Numbered from the stretch's first letter, positions 21,113-32,689 are shown. The stretch is 64,000 nt of DNA from Dama dama (GCF_033118175.1 NC_083692.1:17232501-17296500); one strand, 5' to 3'. The notes: generated by a model from the letters alone, not told the origin. Numbers and translations: made by a program.

Positions 21113-21303
21113 TGCTGTTGTTGTTCACTAAGTCTTTTGCCACCCCATGGACTGTAACCCACCAGGCTCTTCTGTCCATAGGGTTTTCCAGGCAAGAATA
21201 CTGGATTGGGTTGCCATTTCCTTCTCCAGGGAATCTTCCTGGACCAGGGATCAAACCCACGTCTACTACATTGGCAAGCAGATTCTTTACCACTGAGCCA
21301 CTG
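21113..21303 (-). mobile_element. Bov-tA SINE
   Basis: Minus-strand element from GTTGTTGTTCACTAAGTC to ACCACTGAGCCACTGGGA. The end of the head is diverged. Confidence 0.92.
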
Positions 21304-21937
21304 GGAAAATGTCCTTTTACAAAAGAAATATTTGCAATAATAAAGTGGACAGAGGCATTGACTGTGGAGGTAGGGGGCGCAGACTTTGGGGACAGAGAGC
21401 TGGGTTCTCCAGGGACCTCGGCAAGCACTCTGCAAAGAGACAGTAAATGCATCCCCCGGCAAGGCTCAAGGCTAACTCAGGTTTTCCTTTTTCTCCAGCC
21501 GTATGCATATTGCATGAATTTCTCATGTCTTTTTCCTCCCCTCCACAAAAGGAAACTATGAATAGTTTTTCCCTTCTTTTTCATCTTGTGAGTGATGCCA
21601 ATGCAGGAAGGAAAAAAAAAAAAAAACCTCAAAGCTCCCAGATTTGATGTTCTAAGAGGGCTTTTGCAGGAAACTAAAAATAAAATTAAAAAAAATTTCT
21701 AGATAATAAAATAAGCAAACAAAAGCAACAGAGCACTACAAGTCTAAAAAGCCTGGAAATAACTGAGTTGCTATTTTAAACAAAATGTGAACTTTTAATT
21801 TAGGAGTCAGTTTGATATTTCTTCTAGATCATTAAATCCTAGGAGGGATCCTTTTATTCTTAGACATGATGATTTTCAATGGCAGTGAGAGGGAAAGACC
21901 CTCTATCCTGGGCCACATTTTTATTTTTTGTGGCTCC
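21304..21937. other. Single-copy, AT-rich, no gene seen
   Basis: An A-run is at 21,612-21,627. No exon or repeat family is supported. Confidence 0.4.
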
Positions 21938-22147
21938 GGGGCTTCCCTGGTGGCCCTGATGATAAAGAATCTGCCCTCAATGTGAGAGACCTGGGTTCGA
22001 TCCCTGGGTCAGGAAGATCCCCTAGAGAAGGGAATGGCAACCTACTGCAGTATTCTTTCCTGGAGAATTCCATGGACAGAGGAACCTGGCAGGCTACAGT
22101 CCATGGGGTCACAAAGAATCGGACACGAGAGTGACTAACACTCTCAC
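21938..22147 (+). mobile_element. Bov-tA SINE
   Basis: Sense element from GGGCTTCCCTGGTGGCCCTG to GAGTGACTAACACTCTC; near full length. Confidence 0.94.
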
Positions 22148-22214
22148 TGTGTGTACATCTCACTGTAGGCCGTACCTCCCCGCTGTGCGCTCTCAGGACT
22201 GGGACTGGGAGGCT

Positions 22215-22452
22215 ACACGCTAGCGGTTCCAGCACAGGCTTGACAATCAGACAAACTGGGCTCCGATCCAGCCTCTGTTACAGCCTGGCTGCACGACCAC
22301 AGGCAAGCCACTTACTCTCCTCCCACATCAGTGCCCTCAAGTGTAAAATGAGTCCTCGTCTGCACCTTCTGTAACTGTAGTGAGGGTAAATGAGGCGTGT
22401 AAAGTATGATCTCCATGCCTGGCATGGTGATGAACTATTCCTCAGTCCTTAT
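22215..22452 (+). repeat. MIR SINE
   Basis: GGCTCCGATCCAGCCTCTG, ACCACAGGCAAGCCACTTAC, AAGTGTAAAATGAGTCC and GATCTCCATGCCTGGCATG follow the MIR sense order. Confidence 0.82.
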
Positions 22453-23340
22453 TAGGATAACCTGCCTCCTATTTTCAGAAAATATGCAGAAAGAGAGAGC
22501 AGTGGATCCAGTACCACAGCAGCAAGGGGAGGGAGACAGTGAAGAGGAGTCCAGGGGATGTTCCCAGTTCAGGGGACATTTGTCATTTGCCTTCAGGTCC
22601 TGACTCAGAATGCGGAGGGGCAGGTTAATTTCTGCAGGTCAGCGAAGAGACTTCCGCGCCAAGCCAGAAATAAAAATATTGATTCTTGAGGCTCAGTCCT
22701 GGAAGCCTGAGGTGTCAAAGCCAGAAATGCAATGGTCCCTTCATCTGCAGGGGCTCTCAGCCCAGCCTGGATCAGCGCTGCCAGCCAGAAAGACTTGCCT
22801 TCAGAAACACCCAGACCAATGCAAGATTGGTTGCCATGACAACCCAGGAGCCAAGTGGGCTGGTAGCTTTTGAACCCCTACCCACATGCCTGTTCACACA
22901 CCACAGGCTCACACCCACCTTGCAGGAACCCTGGCTCTCTGAGCCACAGAAGTTGGGTCCCGTAGGTGGGAGAGAGAGTGTGGCCCTTCAACTCCGCCTC
23001 TCTATGCAGTACTCCAAGCTCAGGGCTCCTGGAAACCATAGAGACTACTAGAAGGCAATGAAGATGTTCTGCATAACTGGTCTCACTAAGAAGCTCTCTG
23101 GAATTGACCACCCTTGGGGCCCCTGGGACTCAGGGAAGAAGGAAGGTAACCTTGGGCTCACCAAGGCCCAGGGGAAAGGGTCCCTGAGCCAATTAGACAC
23201 GTGGATCCTGCCCCTCCTCCCCATCCCCAGGCCCTCCTTTCCTTGTCCTCCCATAGGACCTGTCCATGAAACACTCCCTACTCCAGTGCGGTAAAATAAA
23301 GGCTTAGGGGACTATACTTTCCAGGGGCTTTTGCATTTTA
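22453..23340. other. Single-copy stretch with a promoter-like motif cluster
   Basis: No repeat family is recognised over nearly 900 bases. It holds a CCAAT/ATTGG/X-box cluster at 22,816-22,843. Open frames on both strands show no domain. Confidence 0.45.
22816..22843. promoter_or_regulatory. CCAAT + ATTGG + RFX X-box-like cluster
   Basis: CCAAT at 22,816-22,820, its reverse ATTGG at 22,826-22,830, then GTTGCCATGACAAC at 22,830-22,843, a close match to the X-box palindrome bound by RFX factors. NF-Y/RFX pairs are known from real promoters, but binding here is inferred. Confidence 0.4.
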
Positions 23341-23432
23341 ATGGAGACTATGGACAGAGGAGCCTAGTGGGCTACCATCTTTAAGGTTGCAAAAAGTTGG
23401 ACATGATTGAAGCGACTTAGCATGCACACATT
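23341..23432 (+). mobile_element. BovA SINE fragment
   Basis: ATGGACAGAGGAGCCTAGTG to GAAGCGACTTAGCATGCAC; only the right half of the BovA part remains. Confidence 0.85.
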
Positions 23433-23534
23433 GAAAATCAAAATGCTTTCAGGCTTAAGGAATAAATCTCTTAATGAGGAATCTTCAAGTTCCCTGAGAG
23501 CTGTGGTGGGAAGTAGGAAGGAGATGGCTGAGGG

Positions 23535-23576
23535 ACACCCTTACCAAGAAGGGTGAGAAACACCCTTACCAAGAAG
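23535..23576. repeat. Short tandem duplication, period 25
   Basis: ACACCCTTACCAAGAAG occurs exactly at 23,535-23,551 and 23,560-23,576. Confidence 0.85.
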
Positions 23577-23595
23577 ACTACAGTTAGGTTTTAAT

Positions 23596-23725
23596 GTCCA
23601 ACAGGTTTGAATTTGAGTCCTCCCTATATGACCTTGGGTAGGAGCCTCAGTTCCCAGGTCTGTACAATGGAGTCATAATTTTAATTCATATGGCTATTAG
23701 TACAGAGCCTGGCACAATGTCTCAA
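23596..23725 (+). repeat. MIR SINE fragment
   Basis: TTTGAATTTGAGTCCTCCC, ATGACCTTGGGTAGGAGCC and GTACAGAGCCTGGCACAATG in MIR order. Confidence 0.72.
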
Positions 23726-24395
23726 GTTCTGATGAAGAACCAGACAAGGAGACTGCTGTGAAGCCCAGCCAAAGCCCAGGTTCAGTTCTGACAGTCTAAG
23801 CCTGGGCTGGGGTGTTTATTAGTAACACTATGTCCAGCTACCAGGGATAGGCAATGAGGGGAAGGGGGGCCTGAAAGAAGGAACAAGTTAAATAGACAAC
23901 ATTTTGATGCCGTTATGCTTATAAGTTTGTTTTTCTCAGGAGGAGCGACTGGGAAAGCATGAGGTCCTTAGAGTAGAGGAGAAAGAAGAGGAACTTGTGA
24001 AGACAGAGAAGGGGAAGCAGTAAGGACCACCTGCCCAGGCACTGAGGACCTCCAAGACCCAAGGCCTGCTGAGGAAAACACTGGAACTGTGCACAAAGGA
24101 CCTGGCAGTGCACTGGCAGTGGCAGTGACTGTTTTAAAATTAGTGAGGTATGACCATCTCTACCATAAATGGACTGACATTTATAAAGCTAGGGATGCTG
24201 CTGGACACAGAGGATGTTGAGCTAGAAGAATTCTATTTGACTGGAGCGGAGGTCGAGATTTGAGACAAACCCCCAGGTACCCCCAGTCTCCGTAACACTT
24301 GCCTGACTTTGTTAAGGCCATCACCCGCCCCTTCAGGGCAGCAGCAGGATGAAGCAGAGAGAGCCTGGCCCCACCCCAGACCTACCACTGTCAAC

Positions 24396-24567
24396 CGAAG
24401 TGATTCATGGGTCTTGAGCCTTCATTGCCTTATCTCTGTAATGGGAGGATACTTCTACTTGGATGGACTGTGAGGTTAAATGTCACAGATGTGAAGCAAC
24501 TAGTGTAATAACCAGGGACAGATTGCTGGTTATTTGTTGACAGGCACTCAACAAATATTAACTTCCT
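24396..24567 (+). repeat. MIR SINE 3' part
   Basis: CCTTATCTCTGTAATGGGAG, GACTGTGAGGTTAAATGTCA and GGCACTCAACAAATATTA in MIR sense order. Confidence 0.72.
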
Positions 24568-24577
24568 TCTTTGACAA

Positions 24578-24583
24578 AATAAA
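24578..24583 (+). terminator. AATAAA poly(A) signal with GT-rich downstream element
   Basis: AATAAA is followed 17 bases later by TGTGGTTTTGTTTT. The spacing fits mammalian cleavage and polyadenylation. Use in vivo is not shown. Confidence 0.3.
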
Positions 24584-24614
24584 GAGTACACTCTCCCCAC
24601 TGTGGTTTTGTTTT

Positions 24615-25220
24615 ACAAATCCACACTTATGTTTATTCACTTTTCAGTAGGTGTAAATCCTTGAAGGGTACAGCATCACGCAGATCCTATGTCCAAAGAC
24701 CTTAGCCAGGAAGGTTGCCCCAAAATTTGGCACCAACCACGCCACTGCCTCTGTGAGCTCAAGTTATCTTTCCCCAGATTACTCTGGTTTTGTTAGGTTT
24801 TCCACCAGGAGTTACTTGTTGTTCTTTGCTTTGCATACATAAGCACATCTCTTGCCTAGAAAGAATTCAGTTTCATCTCGAGCATATACACCCTTCAATT
24901 TTCAAGATAGCCATGTGCTCCCTCTTGTTCCATAGACCCTGCTTATAGCCAGCAAAAATGGACTTGCACCGCACCCTTCCAGACATATTTGTTGATTTAG
25001 AAGTCCTGTTCCCAGCAGGCCTCCACAGGGTCTGAGATGGCTGAAAGAGTTCTCCCCACTGGTTTTTCCTTCTCCCGACATCCCTGCTGGCATCCATCAA
25101 GACAGATTTTATCAGGCATGCTATCAGCTATCAGAAAATCCATTTAACAATGGACTAAATAGACACTCATTTTCCTCAAATAAGGAGAAATCTAGAGACA
25201 AGTAGCCACTGTTCTGGTTC
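24615..25220. other. Single-copy stretch, nothing recognised
   Basis: No repeat family and no exon that I can support. Confidence 0.4.
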
Positions 25221-25470
25221 TGTGGCTCAGCAACTTCCAGACTATTGTCTCTTTCAGTCTATTAGCCTTTCCCTCACAGTTAAAACATGGCTGCTGCAGC
25301 TCCAAGCATCACAGCTCAATTCCAGGCAGGAAGAAGGAGCCAGCACCAGCTGGGAGTTCCATTCACAAACAAGGGAAAAAATTCCCAGAAACCCCCATCA
25401 GGTATCTAATTGGCATGACTGTGTCCCATGGTCATTTCTATGTACTAGGGAGGCTGGGAAAGCAAACCAG
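25221..25470. repeat. Old interspersed repeat, family not resolved
   Basis: AACATGGCTGCTGCAGCTCC, GGAGCCAGCACCAGCTGG and AACCCCCATCAGGTATCTAA match a common ancient mammalian repeat also seen near 30.1 and 33.4 kb. Confidence 0.5.
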
Positions 25471-25572
25471 CCTCTAGTGTAGAGGCAGGCAAGGGAGAAG
25501 GAACTGCAGAAATGACAGTTGAGGAAGCCAACCCACAGGCCACAGCTGTACGTCAGATTAAATACAATGTTT

Positions 25573-25660
25573 CCATTTATTCATTCAACAAGTGAATGCT
25601 GAGCACCTACTATGCCCTGAGCTAGGTGCTGGAGAGGATTGATGAGTCATATCAGACTTG
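25573..25660 (-). repeat. L2 LINE 3' end
   Basis: TTTATTCATTCAACAAGTGA then GAGCACCTACTATGCCCTGA and GCTAGGTGCTGGAGAGGATT is the reverse of the L2 3' terminus. Confidence 0.82.
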
Positions 25661-26269
25661 ATGCTGGGGGTGACGAGCCGTTGACACACGTCTATGTGCA
25701 GGGCGTTGTGGGAATGGCACCAGGTTTAGGCGGGGAGGGGGTGAAGAAGACTTCCTGGGTGGTGCTGACAATGACTGGGAGTAAGCCAGGTATTTGGAGT
25801 GGGAGGAGTGGAGGGAGGCAGGGCGGCTGCCCATGCAGTGTTCCAGGCAGAGGGAACAGCATGTGCAAAGTCCTGGCAGCAAGACAGATCATCACCAGCA
25901 TTCAGGGAACTGAAAGAAGTTCCCCGAGGCCACCAAAGGTTATTCAAACAAAAAGGATCAAAAGCAGCCCACACAGATGTGAGTGAGTAAATTTGACTAG
26001 CAAGACCATTAAACCGTGGTCCACCAGTCCTTTCCCACGGGGGAGAGAAAGCACTGGCAGGTTCTTTAAACACAGAGGCTGCAGGAGGCCGAAAGCCTAG
26101 GGAGCTACTGTGGACAAACTCCACTACCTTGCTGGCAAGATCATTTAAAAGAGGAGAGACTCTAGCCCTGGCCAGCTGGGTCCTGCTGGCAGGGGAGACT
26201 CTACCTTCCACTGCATCATTTACAGAAGGCCTTTGGGCCTGCTGTGTCTCAGGCCTGGAATCATCTTCC
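25661..26269. other. Mostly single-copy, with an old repeat patch
   Basis: 25,830-25,930 (GTTCCAGGCAGAGGGAACAG, CATGTGCAAAGTCCTGGCA) belongs to an old mammalian repeat that I cannot name. The longer open frames on either strand show no domain. Confidence 0.4.
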
Positions 26270-26863
26270 CTGAGTCTGCATGCTCCTCATTTTCATCCAC
26301 TCCTCACCCTTCAGATTTCACTTCCAGCCACACCTCCCCAGAGAGACCTCTTCTGACCACCCCCCTCCCTGAAATACATCAACTTATGACAGTGCATGCA
26401 CCGGGGACCTCAACTGTGTAATGATTACAAGGTGATATTGATTTTCCATCTATTCGAGTGGATTGCTTTTACATTAAAGACCACCTCTCCCAGTGGACTG
26501 TAAGCTCTATGAGGGCAGCAACCAAGGCTAGTTTTGCCAGAAGATATTCATATTTCCACCTGATGCAAAGAACTAACTCATTAAAAAAGACCCTGATGCT
26601 GGGGAAGATTGAAGGCAGAAGGAGAAGGGGACGACAGAGGATGAGATGGTTGGATGGCATCACTGACTCGATGGACATGAGTTTGAGCAAGCTGCAGGAG
26701 TTGGTGATGGACAGGGAGGCCTGGAGTGCTGCGGTCCGTGGGGTCACAGAGAGTCAGACACAACTAAGTGACTAAACTGATGATGAATGAACTCGATTAA
26801 CATTTCCCCAATACCTAGCTTTGTGCCTGGCACAAAATAGGAATTCAATAATTATTAAGAGCT
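26270..26863 (+). repeat. L2 LINE 3' region split by a BovB
   Basis: Left part has GAGAGACCTCTTCTGACCAC and GACTGTAAGCTCTATGAGGG; right part has TTTGTGCCTGGCACAAAATAGG and a TTCAATAATT end. Both follow L2 sense order and are separated by a BovB. Confidence 0.82.
26558..26795 (+). mobile_element. BovB LINE 3' end inside an L2
   Basis: Sense BovB from CACCTGATGCAAAGAACTAA to CAACTAAGTGACTAAACTG. Possible duplication ATTCATATTTCC (26,546-26,557) and ATTAACATTTCC (26,796-26,807), two mismatches in 12. Confidence 0.92.
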
Positions 26864-27081
26864 AGACCATATCAAACTGACAATATTCACCCATTTTTGA
26901 ATAGCAATTTCATATGGCTCATCCTAATATTAATGGAATGAATGAATTCTAATTTTTCGGAACACTATTTACTTCAGCATGGAATTCAGTACAGGAAGGG
27001 TCCATGCTGGGACTGTTTAAAGAGCAGGCTTTCCTAAAATTATGAAGAGATGAGTATCTGGTTCCTGGTCATGGTCTTGAC

Positions 27082-27225
27082 CTGAACAGTGCCTCTCATA
27101 CTTCAACATGCATTTGCAGCCCCTGGGGATCTTGTTCATGTGAAGATTCTGCTTCAGTAGGTCTAGGGTGGGGCCTGAGATTCTGTATTTGTAACAAGCT
27201 CCCAGGTGACGCCATGGGGAGGTGG
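27082..27225 (+). repeat. MER5A-type hAT transposon fragment
   Basis: CAGTGCCTCTCATACTTCAAC, CTTCAGTAGGTCTAGGGTGG, and AACAAGCTCCCAGGTGACGC match MER5A in order. The right inverted end is missing. Confidence 0.82.
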
Positions 27226-27595
27226 CCAGAGGGATGGAGGCCAAAATGCAGCCTTACAGCAGGTTGGTGAAGGGCCTTTGTTCCACTAAAGAGCCCCCAC
27301 TAAGGCTGTCCTCTCTTTTCTTTCTCAGCCAATAGGAAATCAGAAAGTCATTTGAAAAGAGAGGGGACTCCAGGTCATTACCAGAGTGTCTCATATAATG
27401 GAAAAGAAGCCAATCAGTTGTCATGCGTAAATGAACTTTCCAGATCACTGAAACGTAGCCCTCCAAAGGCCCCAAACTGTTTTTCTTTTAATAGTTATTG
27501 GTGGAAATGTTTCTAATATTAGTAAATGCTATCTTACCTTCTTCAACAGAACAAATTGGACAGAACCTAACTCTTGCTTTTTTTCTTGCTTCTTT
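27226..27595. other. Single-copy stretch, nothing recognised
   Basis: About 370 bases with no repeat family or exon. Confidence 0.4.
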
Positions 27596-28300
27596 AAAAA
27601 AAAAAAAATTGGTGAAATATATCACATACATGAATAAAGCACACGTGTACAGTTTAAAGAGTTTAAATCGAGTGAATACCAATGGACCCATCATGATAAG
27701 AAAAAGAATACACTACTGTTAGAGCTTCCTCTTTCCCCATCAGAGCAACCACTACACCAAGTTATGTGTTGATCATGTCCTTGCTTTTCTTTATTGTTTT
27801 ATCACATATGAATGTGCCTCAAACAATATAATCGATTTTGCTTGTGCTTGAACTTCATATTAATTGAACCCTACTTATGTATTATCTCATGGTTATTTCT
27901 TTTGTTGAACACTGTGTTTTTTAGATTGATCCATATCACCATCTGCAGTTTGTTTGTGTTCCCTGCTGTACAATATTCCATTTCAGACAATGCCATAATG
28001 CATTTACTCACTCTACTGTTTGATGGGCATGTGAGGGATTTTGAATGCTATTACAAACAATACTGCCTTGAATTTTCCGGCATGTGTCTCCCACGACTGT
28101 GTGCCAAGGTTCTCTCTATACCTACTCAGGAGAACTGCTGAGTCAAGGGTTCTGCCTGTGCTTGGCTTTGCAAGGTGCCGCCAAACCAATTTCCAAAGTG
28201 GTCATTCGCCCTCCAGCAGTGGGGGAATTCCTGTTGCTCCACATGTTCACCAACACTGGATACTGGCCCACTTTCTAATTTTCCCTGACTTTTCATAATG
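27596..28300 (-). repeat. L1 3' UTR, old and diverged
   Basis: Reverse of an old L1 3' end: GTACAGTTTAAAGAGTTTAAA, ATCCATATCACCATCTGCAG, CTGCTGTACAATATTCCATT, CAATTTCCAAAGTGGTCATT and TCACCAACACTGGATACTG in order. Confidence 0.72.
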
Positions 28301-28321
28301 CCCAGTATTTTCATGAATCGC

Positions 28322-28662
28322 GCTGTGTCAGTCGATTCAAGTTGCATAACAAAAATGCCACTGACTGAATGGTGTATAAACAACAGAAAGTTGCTTCTTT
28401 GTGCTGGAGACCGGAAGTCCAAGATCAGGGCGCTCACGTGGTTGGGTGAGGGCACTCTTCCTGGTTGCAGACCCCCTCATCATAGCTTCACGTGGTGGAA
28501 GTGTCAGGGATCTCCCTGGAGCCTCTCTCATAAGGGCATTAATCTCATTCTTGAGGGCTCTGCCCTCATGACCCGATCACCTCCTAATACCATCGCCTTG
28601 AGGGTTAAGATTTAGTATGTGAATTTTGAGGGGACACAAACAGTCAATCCATTGCACCCACT
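28322..28662 (-). mobile_element. MLT1 LTR (ERVL-MaLR), solitary remnant
   Basis: The plus strand carries the reverse complement of MLT1: GGTGTATAAACAACAGAAAG, GGAAGTCCAAGATCAGGGC, GAGGGCACTCTTCCTGGTTG, CTCATAAGGGCATTAATCTC and GAATTTTGAGGGGACACAAA. No internal viral genes are next to it. Confidence 0.88.
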
Positions 28663-28767
28663 ACCCCCCACCCCATACCTGGACTGGACTGTAACACAAA
28701 GCTGTTCCTGTTATACTAAATGGGCTCAGGGGCCGTCCTGTCCTCTCCTGTCTACTTTTTCTTACAG

Positions 28768-28966
28768 GTGTGTCTCTGCCTTAAACACAAAATAACAGCC
28801 ATCTGTCATTCCTATCAGAGTGTCAAGGCTCCAGCAGCTTTCCCCCCTCCCCTTGTAAGGTCCTCTCAAATCTGCTGTGGACTGGGAAATTCTTCACCCA
28901 GATTTTCCCTTGAATTGTGTCTGCACAAAGAGGAATGGACTCTGGAGAAGGGACTGCATGGCTTGG
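28768..28966 (+). other. Candidate internal exon, unproven
   Basis: A strong acceptor (CTACTTTTTCTTACAG, ending 28,767) and a consensus donor (G then GTGAGTAAGT, intron from 28,967) bound a 199-base segment with one frame open throughout (66 codons). No domain is recognised and no neighbouring exons are known. It could be an lncRNA exon or a chance pairing. Confidence 0.18.
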
Positions 28967-30750
28967 GTGAGTAAGTATGTAAACTGTAGGGAATGAATCC
29001 TGTGACATTTATTTTAACTGTGAGTGGTCTTTTTTGTTTATTTGTTTTGAGAGTGGTTGGTGGTTTCCGTACCTGTTTTTTGGGTTTTGTTTATTTTTGC
29101 CTCTTTCCTGGCTCCTGACAGTGTTCCAAATAACCGAGATTGCTGTGTAACCTGCCTCTGGATAAATGAAGTACTGCTGCTCTTTGAATATAATTTAACT
29201 TTGTATTAAATTTAATTAAATTCCTGTTTAATTTTGGTTGCTGGTATCCTCCCAAAATACCAGAGCTTCAACTAGCAGATGGCACGTGTCCCTGTAACAA
29301 GAGACAGCAAACATTCCAAGGAGCCTGATTCAGCCCCCACCAGAAGCATCTTTAGAAACAAGGGCATTGGAAAATTCTGATTCTTATTAGATGAGGTTCG
29401 TGCCTTACGCTGAGTCTGAGTTAAACTTATTTGATGGCAAAACCCAACCATCTTGGTGAATTCTTATTGTTGAAAAGTATTTTGACTATGGGTTACTGAC
29501 CAACTCTAGCAGATGTGAGCAGAAAGGGGATTGATTGACAAGGTATTGAAAAACTTATAGAATCATCACAACTGGCAGACTAGGTTTGAGATCATGCAGC
29601 CAAGAATGGTGCTGAAAATCATGAGGCAAAGTGGCCTAGTGAGGACCTGCTGCCACTACCAAACACTGGGCACTTCATCCTACTTTGCCCCCACCCCTAC
29701 CCAGCACTGGACCTTGGGTGCAAACACTACTATAGGAATTCAAGCTCCCTGCTGAGACTACCTTGACCAGAGAGGCTGCCTTGGTAGATTCTGGTCATAT
29801 GCTGCCCTATGGCTGCAAGAAACATTGGGAAGACAAATGCTTTATTCAGGCTTGGGTTCCACACCACATAATAGAAAGCTCAAAATACTTGCAGTTTTAC
29901 ATAAACTACAAAACAAAATCGAAATTTATTTCTCCCTATGTAAAAATGTTTAAGGCAAAGAGCACACACAAGGTGCTCTGAAGCTCCTTCAACTCTGCCT
30001 TTGTGTACTGCTTCATGGACCAATATGGCTGCTTGAGCATCTGCCATCAAGTCCACATCCCAACCGTTAGGAAAGACAAAGGGGCAAAAAAGAATGATTT
30101 CTTTCTTTACCACTTCCTGAAACACACACATTACTCATAGCTCAGTGGTTGAAACTTGATCATTTGGCCAAATCTAACATAACAGAGGCTGGAAAATGCA
30201 GTCTTTGATCCAGGTAGCCATGTGCCTAGCTAAAAATCAGAGGTTCTCTTACTAAAGCATGAACTGGTGGTGTCTGTCAAAGCAAGTTCCTGGCATTTTT
30301 GTCATCTGTACTAGGATATGAAGAATGGGATGTTTCCCAGACTCAGAAAGGGGCTTCTGAGCTATAGAACCACAAAAAAATCAAGAGAAAACACAAAATT
30401 CCATTACTGCTACCTTCACTATAAGTAAGGCAAGCTTGTTAACTGATTCATATAGTATTGAGCCTTTGAATGAAGACATTTGCCAGAGGCCTGTGACATA
30501 AAGGAGAAAGAGATTTGGAGTCACAACTGGAAATAGAGGCATCCAAACCAGGCAAATCTTTGTTTTTTCATGGGTTTGGGGGACCAGGGCAAAAATTCAA
30601 AGACCTACACACCAGGTATCTAAATATTTAAAACCTAATAGTCAAGCTGACAACTTGTTAAGTAAAATATGTCTTCTCCAGGTACCTTCAAAAAGGTACC
30701 TTCCTAACATTCTTGGAAGGCCAAGCTTGAATTTTAAATTCTCAGGCTCA
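28967..30750. other. Mostly single-copy; old repeat near the right end
   Basis: T-rich and AT-rich DNA around 29,020-29,230. 30,140-30,260 resembles the unresolved old repeat of 25.2 kb. Open frames up to 83 codons have no domain. Confidence 0.4.
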
Positions 30751-30970
30751 GAACTTCCCTGGTGGTCTAGTGGTTTAAAATCTGCCTTCCAATGCAGGGA
30801 ACATGGGTTCAGTCCCTGGTCAGGGAATTAAGATCTCACATGCCATGGGGCAACGAAGCCTGCCAGCCGCAACTACTGAGCCCGTGTACCACAGTGAAGA
30901 GCCTGCGTGAAGCAGGAAGACCCCACATGCTGCAACTAAGACGCGATGCGGTCAAATCAATAAATGTTTA
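30751..30970 (+). mobile_element. CHR-type SINE
   Basis: GAACTTCCCTGGTGGTCTAG, then GGTTCAGTCCCTGGTCAGGG, CGCAACTACTGAGCCCG and an AAATCAATAAATG end, in sense order. Confidence 0.9.
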
Positions 30971-32689
30971 CTTTTTTAAATGCCAGTGCTCCTCAGACCA
31001 AAATGTGGTACAGGTACAGACAGTCTCAGGCCAAGGCCTGTTCCCTTTTTGTTCCAACCTTCAGCAGGGACTCTTGCCCACCTGCATGTTCCTAACACCA
31101 GCCTGTACCTCCACATTCTGCCCACCACCTGTGCCCCAAGCAGCTACCCCTTGGCCACTGGCTGCACAGGGCACCCTGGACCGGGGAAACAGGCCCCCAT
31201 GGGCCCTGGAAGTGAACTTGGGCCATTTGGGCAGAGTTAGCCGTCCTGGGTACCAGGAGGGAGGTCTAGACAAGGCTAAGCATGGGCATGGGTGTACACC
31301 TTGGATGGGCTTCTCCCTTGGTCCTGACCACGTCTCACTCCAGCGATGCTGGGAGATCAGGGCAGGGGTCACCAAAGGTCAGGGCCTGCTTGCCTGGGTC
31401 TCACAGTGTCACTGGATCACATTGTCGCACTGTCCTGGCAGGCCTGTCCATAGAGTGAATTGAGAGTAACTGGAAGCTATTTTGAGAGTTTTCCGTACTA
31501 GATCTGGGGTCTGGAGATTGCCTCTGGATTACTGACTACAGGAGAGGATTTCTTTTGCTGTGACTGCATTGGGGGCAGAATTCAGCGCTAAATGTTTGTC
31601 TCCTCACCTTCAGAAACAAACCCAGACCAAAAAAAAAAAAACAAAACAAAACAAAACCAAAATAGAAGAAAATGAAACAGGAATCCCTCTTCCCTCCTGG
31701 ATGCACTCAGCATATTTCTGTTTCATCCGACACCCTCCCATCAGGCTCTCCCCCATCGTCGTCTGGCTTTTCCCTGCTCACTTTGTTCCCTCCACCCTCC
31801 TTCCCTGGCATGTCTTAATGCCTGCCATAGCGACAGGGAAAACAACATAACACTGGGGCAGATGAGAGCTGGATTTCAAGAGCCCTTCTGAAGAGCACAG
31901 ACTAGTGGGGGGCCAGGAATTTCCATGGTGAAACAGACCAGAGGGAAAGCTTGAAATCTTGGAGAGGCAATGAGGAAGACTTTGGAGCTGGAAGAACAAG
32001 GGGCATCCCCAAAACCCATCGGAGGTTGACATAAAAGGAATAAGAAAGGGTGCTCCGCAGTGTCGGTAAAAGATTAATGTACTTCCCCCCAATGCCCCAC
32101 AGCCCATGACCATCCCAAAATACAGTCAGTATCCTATGGGGTGAACTGTTAGCAGAGGGGGAAACAGTGGGGAGCAGACCTTCAGGAATACCAAGATCCC
32201 TCTTCTGAAAGGAGCTACAGGGTTAATATTTTGGTGAAGTGAAACCCAGCATTTTATGCTTGGAAGAACGGGAAGGGGTTAACACAGCCAGGGAGCAAAC
32301 CTTCCAACCTGGGGTATCTTGGAAGGGTGTGGCCCTGAAACTGATTTATTTCAGAAGCAGAGGAAGCCAGTGAATGTACTTCTGGCCACAAGACACAACA
32401 GGTAAGGGGGAAAAAAAGAGGAAAGAAGCCTGGTTTCTGCTTCCGGAGAGGAGGTGTTGTTCCAGATCTCCCAGGTAGCACACACACCTCTCACGAAAAA
32501 GAACGTGTACAAGTCCTGATGGCTCTCTCCTCCCACCACCCTATCTCTTCCCAGTGGCTGGCTCCCCAGCATGCTGGCACTGGTGCTGCCAACGCCTGCC
32601 AGCAAGAAGGAAGCTGGGTATCATGGCTGCAGCTCTTGGAGGCTGCTTATGAAAAAGATGACTAAGCCCTGGGGGCAGGAGGAGGGTGC
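30971..32689. other. Single-copy stretch, no gene supported
   Basis: C-rich DNA at 31,060-31,440 supports long open frames on both strands without domains. An A-rich (AAAAC)n patch is at 31,629-31,662. No repeat family is recognised elsewhere. Confidence 0.4.

Larger units (their letters stand above)
23940..24600 (+). other. Candidate 3' terminal exon, unproven
   Basis: A pyrimidine-rich acceptor (AGTTTGTTTTTCTCAG, ending 23,939) is followed by 27 open codons of very charged composition (EERLGKHEVLRVEEKEEELV at the start) and a TAA at 24,021. An AATAAA lies at 24,578-24,583 and a GT-rich TGTGGTTTTGTTTT at 24,601-24,614, the usual layout of a poly(A) site. No domain is recognised, no upstream exon could be paired with it, and part of it is a MIR. 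Chance acceptors are common, so this is only a candidate. Confidence 0.22.

Noticed and set aside
22479..22596. Possible internal exon after TCCTATTTTCAG
   Set aside because: The acceptor is fair and a frame is open, but the donor reads GTCCTG, which is weak, and nothing else supports it.
29763..30131. Open frames on both strands at 29.8-30.1 kb
   Set aside because: Short, without domains, and close to an old repeat; no splice or promoter support.
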